Positions 17,541 through 25,176 of a DNA stretch of 30,941 nucleotides are shown here, piece by piece (position 1 is the stretch's first letter; each line of letters opens with the position of its first letter). This stretch comes from JBJXHB01 sp046160725 (GTDB lineage: Bacteria > Pseudomonadota > Gammaproteobacteria > Burkholderiales > Burkholderiaceae_C). The position numbers were made by a program, and so were the translations under genes. The notes under the pieces are model-generated. The model saw only the letters and a program-made list of their open reading frames with translations, ran no database searches and was not told the origin of the DNA. The stretch is taken from NCBI GenBank assembly GCA_046160725.1, contig JBJXHB010000342.1, positions 1-30,941 of the forward strand, written 5' to 3'.

Positions 17541-19592
17541 ATGTTCAAGAAGATCCTGATTGCCAACCGCGGCGAGATCGCCTGTCGCGTCATCGCCACC
17601 GCCCGCCGCATGGGCATTTCCACGGTCGCGGTGCATTCGGAGGCGGACCGCGACGCGCGCCATGTCGCACTGGCCGACGAGGCGGTGCTGATCGGCCCGG
17701 CACCCAGCCGCGAGAGCTACCTGGTGGCCGACAAGATCATCGCCGCGGCCAAGGCCACCGGCGCGCAGGCCATCCACCCGGGCTACGGTTTCCTGTCCGA
17801 GAACGAGGACTTCGCGCGCCGGGTCGAGGAGGAGGGTCTGGTCTTCATCGGACCCAAGCACCACTCGATCGCGGCCATGGGCGACAAGATCGCATCCAAG
17901 AAGCTGGCCAATGCCGCCCAGGTGAACACCATACCGGGCTGGAACGAGGCCATCGAGACACCCGAGCAGGCGGTGGAGATCGCGCGCGGCATCGGCTACC
18001 CGGTCATGATCAAGGCCAGCGCCGGTGGCGGCGGCAAGGGCCTGCGCGTGGCCTTCAACGACAAGGAGGCTTTCGACGGCTTCAGTTCCTGCCGCAACGA
18101 GGCCCGCAACAGCTTCGGCGATGACCGCGTGTTCATCGAGAAGTTCGTCGAGGAGCCGCGCCACATCGAGATCCAGGTGCTGGGCGACGCGCATGGCAAC
18201 GTGATCTACCTGAACGAGCGCGAGTGCAGCATCCAGCGCCGCCACCAGAAAGTAATCGAGGAGGCGCCGTCGCCCTTCATCAGCGACGCCACGCGGCGCG
18301 CCATGGGCGAGCAGGCGGTGGCACTGGCCAAGGCGGTGCAGTACCAGTCGGCCGGCACGGTGGAGTTCGTGGTCGGGCGCGACCAGGGCTTCTATTTCCT
18401 GGAGATGAACACCCGGCTGCAGGTGGAGCACCCGGTCACCGAATGCATCACCGGGCTGGACTTGGTGGAACTGATGATCCGGGTGGCGGCCGGCGAGCCG
18501 CTGCCGCTGACCCAGGCTGAGGTTCGGCGCGACGGCTGGGCCATCGAGTGCCGCATCAATGCCGAGGACCCGTTCCGCAATTTCCTGCCGTCGACCGGGC
18601 GACTGGTGCGCTTCGTGCCGCCGGTCACGTCGATGCAGGCGGCCCAGCCGGTGCCGCCAGAGGGCGGCGTGCGGGTGGACACCGGCGTCGGCGAGGGCGG
18701 CGAGATCCCGATGTTCTATGACTCGATGATCGCCAAGCTGATCGTGTATGGCCGCGACCGGCTGGATGCGATTGCCAAGATGCGCGACGCGCTGAACGGT
18801 TTCGTCATCCGCGGCATCAGCAGCAACATCCCGTTCCAGGCCGCGCTGCTGGCGCATCCGAAGTTCGTCGCGGGCGACTTCAACACCGGCTTCATCGCCG
18901 AGCACTATGGCCGCGGCTTCAGCAGCGCCGACGTGCCCCACGACGACCCGCTGTTCCTGGTGGCGCTGGCGGCCTTCGTGCGGCGCAAGGCGCGCGAGCG
19001 TGCGGTGCGCATCAGCGGCCAGGTGGCGGGCCATGGCGTCAAGCACCTGCCCGACCTGGTCGTGGTGGTGCTGGGCGCCGGTGGACAACAGCAGCACCAC
19101 CCGGTGCGCATCGACGAGTTCGATGCCACCTCGGGCAAGGCCGACGTGGTGATCGACGGCCGCCACTTCGCCATCCAGAGCCCCAGCAAGCTCGGCGAAC
19201 TGCTGATGACCGGCACCTGCAACGGCCGCGCCTTCACGGCCCAGGTCGAGCGTGGCAGCGCGAAGAACCCGCTGGGCATCCGGGTCGGCCACAACGGTAC
19301 GCAGATCGAGACCCTGGTGCTGCTGCCGCGCGCCGCCGAGCTGCTGCGCCTGATGCCGCACAAGGCGCCGCCGGATTTGTCCCGGCTGCTGCTGTCGCCC
19401 ATGCCGGGGCTGCTGGTGGACATCGCCGTTCAGCCCGGCCAGAAGGTGCAGGCCGGCGAGCGCCTGGCCGTGATCGAGGCCATGAAGATGGAGAACATCC
19501 TCACCGCGGCGCAGGACGGCACCGTGGCGGAGCTGCTGGCCCGCAAGGGCGAGAGCCTCGCCGTGGACCAGCCGATCCTGAGCTTCGCGTGA
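17541..19592 (+). CDS. pccA: Propionyl-CoA carboxylase alpha subunit (biotin carboxylase + BCCP)
   Basis: This 683-residue subunit carboxylates its own biotin using ATP and bicarbonate. The biotin carboxylase domain covers about residues 1-450: MFKKILIANRGEIACRV at the start, the ATP-grasp glycine loop KASAGGGGKGLR near 158-169, and FLEMNTRLQVEHPVTE near 284-300. A middle domain of the propionyl-CoA-carboxylase type that contacts PccB follows. The C-terminal biotinyl domain has EAMKMENI with Lys649 as the biotin site, 34 residues from the end. The ATG at 17541 is preceded by GAGG overlapping the pccB stop. The order pccB-pccA behind mcm-meaB supports propionyl-CoA as substrate. Confidence 0.95.
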   Translation: MFKKILIANRGEIACRVIATARRMGISTVAVHSEADRDARHVALADEAVLIGPAPSRESYLVADKIIAAAKATGAQAIHPGYGFLSENEDFARRVEEEGLVFIGPKHHSIAAMGDKIASKKLANAAQVNTIPGWNEAIETPEQAVEIARGIGYPVMIKASAGGGGKGLRVAFNDKEAFDGFSSCRNEARNSFGDDRVFIEKFVEEPRHIEIQVLGDAHGNVIYLNERECSIQRRHQKVIEEAPSPFISDATRRAMGEQAVALAKAVQYQSAGTVEFVVGRDQGFYFLEMNTRLQVEHPVTECITGLDLVELMIRVAAGEPLPLTQAEVRRDGWAIECRINAEDPFRNFLPSTGRLVRFVPPVTSMQAAQPVPPEGGVRVDTGVGEGGEIPMFYDSMIAKLIVYGRDRLDAIAKMRDALNGFVIRGISSNIPFQAALLAHPKFVAGDFNTGFIAEHYGRGFSSADVPHDDPLFLVALAAFVRRKARERAVRISGQVAGHGVKHLPDLVVVVLGAGGQQQHHPVRIDEFDATSGKADVVIDGRHFAIQSPSKLGELLMTGTCNGRAFTAQVERGSAKNPLGIRVGHNGTQIETLVLLPRAAELLRLMPHKAPPDLSRLLLSPMPGLLVDIAVQPGQKVQAGERLAVIEAMKMENILTAAQDGTVAELLARKGESLAVDQPILSFA

Positions 19593-19608
19593 GTACGCAG
19601 GGGACGAC

Positions 19609-20079
<471 letters not shown>

Positions 20080-20181
20080 CCCGCCACTGTCGGGCGCAGT
20101 CGCTGGCCGCGCCGATACCGACTGCAACGCACCGGGACGCGCTGCGGCGACAATCGCGGCTGCCCTGACGCCACCGCAGCC

Positions 20182-21636
20182 ATGACCGCCCGCACGCTGT
20201 ACGACAAACTCTGGGACGATCATGTCGTCCACTCCGAGGACGACGGAACCGCCGTCCTCTACATCGACCGCCACCTGGTGCACGAGGTGACCAGCCCCCA
20301 GGCCTACGAGGGCCTGCGCCTGGCATCACGCAAGGTCTGGCGTATGTCGTCGGTCGTGGCCACGGCGGACCACAACACGCCCACCCAGGGCTGGGAGCGC
20401 GGCTACGACGGCATCACCGACCCGACCAGCGCGCTGCAGGTGCGCACGCTGGACGCCAATATCGCGGCCTTCGGTGCGGCGGCCTACTTTCCGTTCCTGG
20501 ACCGGCGCCAGGGCATCGTGCACGTGGTCGGCCCCGAGCAGGGTGCCACCCTGCCGGGCATGACCGTCGTCTGCGGCGATTCGCACACCTCCACTCATGG
20601 CGCCTTCGGCGCGCTGGCCCACGGCATCGGCACCAGCGAGGTCGAGCATGTGTTGGCGACGCAGACGCTGCTGACCAAGAAGGCGAAGAACCTGCTGGTG
20701 CGGGTGGAAGGCAGCCTGCCCCGTGGCTGCGGCGCCAAGGACATCGTCCTGGCCATCATCGGCCGTGTCGGCACCGCCGGCGGTAACGGTCACACCATCG
20801 AGTTCGCCGGGTCGGCCATCCGGGCGCTCAGCATGGAAGGCCGCATGACGGTGTGCAACATGGCCATCGAGGCCGGCGCCCGGGCCGGGATGATCGCGGT
20901 CGATGACAAGACCATCGACTATGTCAAGGGCCGGCCGTTCGCGCCTGGCACCGACCCGGCAACCGGCCGCTTCGTCGGCGGGCCGGAGTGGGACCAGGCG
21001 GTGGCGCACTGGCGCACGCTGCATTCCGACCCTGGCGCGCAGTTCGACACTGTGGTCGAGCTGGACGCGGCGGCCATCCTGCCGCAGGTGACCTGGGGCA
21101 CCAGCCCGGAAATGGTGCTGGGCATCGACCAGCGCGTGCCGGACCCGGACCGCGAGCGCGACCCGACCCGGCGCGACGCCATCGAACGTGCCCTGGCCTA
21201 CATGGGCCTGGAGCCGAATAAGGCGCTGTCGGACATCCATGTCGACAAGGTCTTCATCGGCTCGTGCACCAACAGCCGCATCGAGGACCTGCGTGAGGCG
21301 GCTGCGGTCGTCCGGCGCATGGGCCGCCGCGTGGCCGCCAACGTGCGCCTGGCCATGGTCGTGCCCGGCTCGGGCCTGGTCAAGGCCCAGGCCGAGGCCG
21401 AGGGGCTGCATGAGATCTTCAAGGCCGCCGGGTTCGAGTGGCGCGAGCCGGGCTGCAGCATGTGCCTGGCCATGAACGCCGACCGGCTTGAGCCCGGCGA
21501 GCGCTGCGCCTCCACCAGCAACCGCAATTTCGAAGGCCGCCAGGGCGCCGGCGGCCGCACCCACCTCGTCAGCCCCGCCATGGCTGCGGCGGCTGCCGTG
21601 GAGGGCCACTTCGTCGACGTGCGCCGTCTGGTCTGA
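20182..21636 (+). CDS. leuC: 3-Isopropylmalate dehydratase large subunit
   Basis: This is a 484-residue aconitase-family large subunit that isomerises 2- to 3-isopropylmalate in leucine synthesis. MTARTLYDKLWDDHVV is the usual LeuC N-terminus. [4Fe-4S] ligands are Cys362 (GSCTNSRIEDL) and Cys425/Cys428 (EPGCSMCLAMN). TADHNTPTQ and VCGDSHTSTHGAFGALAHGIG are also conserved. The 102 bases upstream show no strong promoter; ACAAT at about 20150 is only a weak -10 candidate, and there is no clear ribosome-binding site. It begins a leucine operon with an entericidin gene, leuD and leuB. Confidence 0.97.
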   Translation: MTARTLYDKLWDDHVVHSEDDGTAVLYIDRHLVHEVTSPQAYEGLRLASRKVWRMSSVVATADHNTPTQGWERGYDGITDPTSALQVRTLDANIAAFGAAAYFPFLDRRQGIVHVVGPEQGATLPGMTVVCGDSHTSTHGAFGALAHGIGTSEVEHVLATQTLLTKKAKNLLVRVEGSLPRGCGAKDIVLAIIGRVGTAGGNGHTIEFAGSAIRALSMEGRMTVCNMAIEAGARAGMIAVDDKTIDYVKGRPFAPGTDPATGRFVGGPEWDQAVAHWRTLHSDPGAQFDTVVELDAAAILPQVTWGTSPEMVLGIDQRVPDPDRERDPTRRDAIERALAYMGLEPNKALSDIHVDKVFIGSCTNSRIEDLREAAAVVRRMGRRVAANVRLAMVVPGSGLVKAQAEAEGLHEIFKAAGFEWREPGCSMCLAMNADRLEPGERCASTSNRNFEGRQGAGGRTHLVSPAMAAAAAVEGHFVDVRRLV

Positions 21637-21655
21637 TTCTCCGGAGCCCACCAAC

Positions 21656-21790
21656 ATGATCAAACGCATTCCGCTGCTGCTTCTTTTCATCGGCGCGGTC
21701 GCCCTGGGCGGCTGCAACACCGTCCAGGGCCTGGGCAAGGACATCTCCAAGGCCGGCGACAAGATCGAGGAAGTCGCCAAGAAGAAGTGA
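21656..21790 (+). CDS. Entericidin A/B-family small lipoprotein
   Basis: This is a 44-residue protein. MIKRIPLLLLFIGAVALGGC is a lipoprotein signal peptide with the lipobox LGGC (Cys20). The mature part, NTVQGLGKDISKAGDKIEEVAKK, is a Lys/Glu-rich amphipathic helix as in entericidins. The ATG has GGAG 11 bases upstream in the 19-base gap after leuC. Entericidins A and B are an antidote/toxin lipoprotein pair in E. coli; a lone copy inside a leu operon is seen in related bacteria, and its role is unknown. Confidence 0.88.
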   Translation: MIKRIPLLLLFIGAVALGGCNTVQGLGKDISKAGDKIEEVAKKK

Positions 21791-21842
21791 CCGTGGCCGT
21801 TGCGGCCCGCAGCGGCCGCCTGCCGCCCATTTGAAAGCTCAC

Positions 21843-22496
21843 ATGCAAGCCTTCACCGTGCACCAGGGCCTGGTGGCCCCGATGGACCGCGCCAATGTCG
21901 ACACCGACGCGATCATCCCCAAGCAGTTCCTGAAGTCCATCCATCGCTCGGGCTTTGGCCCCAACCTGTTCGACGCCTGGCGCTACCTGGACAAGGGCGA
22001 GCCCGGGCAGGACCCAGCCGTCCGCCAGCCAAACCCGGACTTTGTGCTGAACCATCCGCGCTATGCCGGTGCGTCGGTGCTGCTGGCGCGGGCCAATTTC
22101 GGCTGCGGGTCGAGCCGCGAACATGCGCCCTGGGCGCTGGAGCAATATGGCTTCCGGGCGCTGATCGCGTCCAGCTATGCCGACATCTTCTTCAACAACT
22201 GCTTCAAGAACGGGCTGCTGCCCATCGTGCTGCCCGAGGCCCAGCTGGACCGCCTGTTCCACGAGGTGGCGGGCTTTGTCGGCTACCGGCTGACGATCGA
22301 CCTGCCGCGCCAGGTGGTGGTCAAGCCCGACGGCTCCGAGCTGTCCTTCGACGTGCAGCCGTTCCGCAAGTACTGTCTGGTCAATGGCCTGGACGACATC
22401 GGCCTGACGCTGCGCCATGCCGACAAGATCCGCGCCTTCGAGGCGCAGCGTCTGGCCCGCCAGCCCTGGCTGGCCGGGCGGCCGGCCCGCGGCTAG
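21843..22496 (+). CDS. leuD: 3-Isopropylmalate dehydratase small subunit
   Basis: This 217-residue swivel-domain partner of LeuC has the substrate-binding signature NFGCGSSREHAPWAL near residues 84-98. VAPMDRANVDTDAIIPKQFL is at the N-terminus, and SYADIFFNNCFKNGLLPI in the middle. I chose the ATG at 21843; an in-frame TTG at 21831 would add four residues. No strong ribosome-binding site is visible. The 52-base gap from the lipoprotein gene and absence of a terminator suggest one leu transcript. Confidence 0.96.
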   Translation: MQAFTVHQGLVAPMDRANVDTDAIIPKQFLKSIHRSGFGPNLFDAWRYLDKGEPGQDPAVRQPNPDFVLNHPRYAGASVLLARANFGCGSSREHAPWALEQYGFRALIASSYADIFFNNCFKNGLLPIVLPEAQLDRLFHEVAGFVGYRLTIDLPRQVVVKPDGSELSFDVQPFRKYCLVNGLDDIGLTLRHADKIRAFEAQRLARQPWLAGRPARG

Positions 22497-22506
22497 GCGG
22501 CCGCCT
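22495..22506. other. 12-base perfect palindrome at the leuD stop
   Basis: AGGCGGCCGCCT overlaps the leuD stop codon and is followed by TTAG. As a hairpin it would have a very short stem once a loop is allowed, so terminator activity is doubtful. It could equally be chance in G+C-rich DNA. Confidence 0.25.
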
Positions 22507-22566
22507 TTAGACGCACGACCGACCGGCTCGTCAGGCCCGCCAGGTGAATCAAGAGAGAAATCAGAT

Positions 22567-23676
22567 ATGAAGATTGCAGTGTTGCCAGGTGATGGCATCG
22601 GCCCGGAGATCATGGCCGAGGCGGTAAAGGTGCTGAAGGTGCTGGAGCTGCCGCTCGAGATGGAGAGTGCGCCGGTCGGTGGGACGGCCTATGAGTCCCA
22701 TGGGCATCCCCTGCCAGAGCCAACTCTGGCCCTGGCACGGGCGGCCGATGCGGTGCTGTTTGGTGCGGTGGGCGACTGGAAGTACGACAAGCTCGAACGC
22801 GCGTTGCGCCCCGAACAGGCGATCCTGGGGTTGCGCAAGCACCTGCAGTTGTTCGCCAACTTCCGCCCGGCCATCTGCTACGAGCAGCTGACCCATGCCT
22901 CCAGTCTGAAGCCGGAGCTGGTGGCCGGCCTGGACATCCTGATCATCCGCGAGCTGACCGGCGACATCTACTTCGGCCAACCCCGCGGCCGGCGCGCCGC
23001 ACCGGATGGCCCGTTTGCCGGTGCCGAGGAAGGTTTCGACACCATGCGCTATGCGCGCCCGGAGATCGAACGCATCGCGCACGTCGCCTTCCAGGCTGCA
23101 CGCAAACGGGCCAAGGGTGGCCGCGGCAAGCTGACCAGTGTGGACAAGTCCAACGTGCTGGAGACCTCACAACTGTGGCGGGACGTGGTCACGCAGGTCC
23201 ATACCCAGTACCCGGACGTGGCGCTGGACCACATGTATGTCGACAACGCCGCGATGCAGCTGGTCAAGGCGCCGAAGGCGCTTGACGTGGTGGTGACGGG
23301 CAACATGTTCGGCGACATCCTGTCCGACGAAGCGGCCATGCTGACCGGCAGCATCGGCATGCTGCCCAGCGCGTCGCTGGATGCGCACAACAAGGGCCTG
23401 TACGAGCCCAGCCATGGCAGCGCACCGGACCTTGCCGGCAAGGGGGTGGCCAATCCGCTGGCTCCAATCTTGTCCGCTGCCATGATGATGCGATACACCC
23501 TCCAGCAAGCCGAAGCGGCCGACCGTGTCGAGGCGGCCGTTCGTGCGGTGCTGGCCCAGGGGCTGCGCACCGGCGACATCGCGTCGCCGGGCACCACGGT
23601 GGTGGGCACCGCGGCGATGGGCGACGCCGTCGTCGCCGCGCTCGCGAAAACCACCACCACCATTACCAAGGGCTGA
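22567..23676 (+). CDS. leuB: 3-Isopropylmalate dehydrogenase
   Basis: This is a 369-residue NAD-dependent decarboxylating dehydrogenase of leucine synthesis. MKIAVLPGDGIGPEI is the N-terminal signature. RELTGDIYFGQPRG carries the catalytic/substrate-binding residues of the isopropylmalate-type family. DKSNVLETSQLWRDVV, VDNAAMQL and NMFGDILSDEAAMLTGSIGMLPSASL complete the dehydrogenase core, with EPSHGSAPDLAGKG binding NAD. The start has an AGAGAGA site. The gene ends 99 bases before asd, with an inverted repeat between them. Confidence 0.97.
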   Translation: MKIAVLPGDGIGPEIMAEAVKVLKVLELPLEMESAPVGGTAYESHGHPLPEPTLALARAADAVLFGAVGDWKYDKLERALRPEQAILGLRKHLQLFANFRPAICYEQLTHASSLKPELVAGLDILIIRELTGDIYFGQPRGRRAAPDGPFAGAEEGFDTMRYARPEIERIAHVAFQAARKRAKGGRGKLTSVDKSNVLETSQLWRDVVTQVHTQYPDVALDHMYVDNAAMQLVKAPKALDVVVTGNMFGDILSDEAAMLTGSIGMLPSASLDAHNKGLYEPSHGSAPDLAGKGVANPLAPILSAAMMMRYTLQQAEAADRVEAAVRAVLAQGLRTGDIASPGTTVVGTAAMGDAVVAALAKTTTTITKG

Positions 23677-23684
23677 CCGCTCTC

Positions 23685-23770
23685 GGTTCGTTTCGCCTCG
23701 TTCCTCCTTCGAACCCCCGGCGATACGAGCCGGGGACCAGCGGGGGGTTCGAAGGTAGCGAAAGGAAACC
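23685..23770. repeat. Large nested inverted repeat between leuB and asd
   Basis: CCTTCGAACCCCC (23706-23718) and GGGGGTTCGAAGG (23743-23755) are perfect 13-base complements. Outside them TTTCGC (23691-23696) pairs with GCGAAA (23758-23763), and GGTT (23685-23688) with AACC (23767-23770). Inside, CCCCGGC (23715-23721) can pair with GCCGGGG (23729-23735), which competes with the last bases of the 13-base stem. No T-tract follows. The outer right arm covers the asd ribosome-binding region AAAGGA (23761-23766). It may be a mobile-type intergenic palindrome, a processing or termination site, or a control hairpin. Confidence 0.6.
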
Positions 23771-23775
23771 AGGAA

Positions 23776-24903
23776 ATGGCACTCACCGGATTGGTCGGCT
23801 GGCGCGGCATGGTCGGCTCCGTCCTCATGGACCGCATGCAGGCCGAGGGCGACTTCGACCTCATCGAGCCGCGCTTCTTTTCCACCAGCAACGCCGGCGG
23901 TGCCGCGCCGGCGCAGGCCAAGAACGAGCGCACCCTGTACGACGCCCATGACATTGCGGCGCTGAAGGCCTGCGACATCATCATCACGGCCCAGGGCGGC
24001 GACTACACCAAGGCGGTCTATCCAAAGCTGCGTGAGGCCGGCTGGAAAGGCTACTGGATCGACGCGGCCAAGACCCTGCGGATGAGCGACGACGCGGTCA
24101 TCATCCTGGACCCGGTCAACATGCCGGTGATCCGCGATGCGATGGCGCGCGGCGTCAAGGACTACATCGGTGGCAACTGCACCGTCAGCTGCATGCTGAT
24201 GGGCCTGGGCGCGCTGTTCCGCAACGACTGGGTCGAGTGGATGACCTGCACCACCTACCAGGCGGCCTCGGGTGGTGGCGCGCAGCACATGCGCGAGCTG
24301 CTGACGCAATACGGCACCCTGAACGCCTCGGTCAGGACTTTGCTGGACGACCCGGCCAGCGCGATCCTGGAGATCGACCGCAAGGTCGCGGCCACGCAGC
24401 GGGGCCTGTCGGCGGCCGAGACGGCGAACTTCGGCGTGCCGCTGGGAGGCAGCCTGATCCCCTGGATCGACGCGGACCGAGGGGACGGCACCAGCCTGGA
24501 GGAATGGAAGGGTGGTGCCGAGGTCAACAAGATCCTGGGCCGCGGGCCCGGCTTCTCCTTTCCCGCGACACCGATCGACTCGCTTTGCGTCCGTGTCGGC
24601 GCGATGCGCTGCCATAGCCAGTCGGTGACGGTGAAGCTGCGGCGGGACGTGCCGCTGGCCGACATCGAGGACGCGATCCGCCACGACAACGCCTGGGTCA
24701 GGCTGGTGCCCAACACCCGTGAGGCCACCGTCCGCGACCTGACACCGGTGGCTGTGACCGGCACCACGACCATCCCGGTCGGCCGGCTGCGCAAGCTGGC
24801 GCTCGGGCCGCACTACCTGGGCGCGTTCACCATCGGCGACCAGCTGTTGTGGGGCGCTGCCGAGCCATTGCGGCGCATGTTGCGCATCCTCCTGGACGCA
24901 TGA
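23776..24903 (+). CDS. asd: Aspartate-semialdehyde dehydrogenase
   Basis: This 375-residue enzyme reduces aspartyl phosphate to aspartate semialdehyde, the branch point to lysine/diaminopimelate, threonine and methionine. GLVGWRGMVGSVLMDRM binds NADP. GGNCTVSCMLMGL carries the nucleophile Cys135, the same number as in E. coli. TYQAASGGGAQHMRELL and the C-terminal RVGAMRCHSQSVTVKL with its active-site His are conserved. The ribosome-binding site AAAGGA lies 9 bases before the ATG and inside the outer arm of the inverted repeat. A link to leuB in gene order is common in this group. Confidence 0.97.
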   Translation: MALTGLVGWRGMVGSVLMDRMQAEGDFDLIEPRFFSTSNAGGAAPAQAKNERTLYDAHDIAALKACDIIITAQGGDYTKAVYPKLREAGWKGYWIDAAKTLRMSDDAVIILDPVNMPVIRDAMARGVKDYIGGNCTVSCMLMGLGALFRNDWVEWMTCTTYQAASGGGAQHMRELLTQYGTLNASVRTLLDDPASAILEIDRKVAATQRGLSAAETANFGVPLGGSLIPWIDADRGDGTSLEEWKGGAEVNKILGRGPGFSFPATPIDSLCVRVGAMRCHSQSVTVKLRRDVPLADIEDAIRHDNAWVRLVPNTREATVRDLTPVAVTGTTTIPVGRLRKLALGPHYLGAFTIGDQLLWGAAEPLRRMLRILLDA

Positions 24904-25043
24904 CCTCCGGTCGCCGGCGGCAGGCGGGGTTCAGAACAGCGCCGGTTTCCCAGTCCTGGTCGGGCGTTGTCGTGAGGCAACATATGGCAAGCTTTCGGAA
25001 ACAACGCGATGCATTGCGGCGGAACATCAGCCATTGCATGAGC

Positions 25044-25072
25044 TTGTAAGCCTATATGCTTGCTGCTATTGT
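25044..25072 (+). promoter_or_regulatory. Candidate sigma-70 promoter upstream of fimV
   Basis: TTGTAA (25044-25049), a 17-base spacer and TATTGT (25067-25072) form a plausible promoter about 100 bases before the fimV start. The 273-base asd-fimV gap is noticeably richer in A/T here than its surroundings. Downstream the leader has a short GGCCG/CGGCC hairpin near 25086-25101. Nothing else was recognised in the gap. Confidence 0.45.
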
Positions 25073-25176
25073 GTTTTCGGCCTCCGGCCGTTGATCCGGC
25101 CGGGCTTATGTCGACCGCAAGGTCCTTGTCGCGGCCAACTGTCCTTGGGCCGCCGTTGCCCCACTAGGGAGACGCC

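Noticed and set aside
20326..21780. 484-codon open frame antisense to leuC and the entericidin gene
   Set aside because: leuC is complete with all Fe-S cysteines; the antisense peptide lacks motifs.
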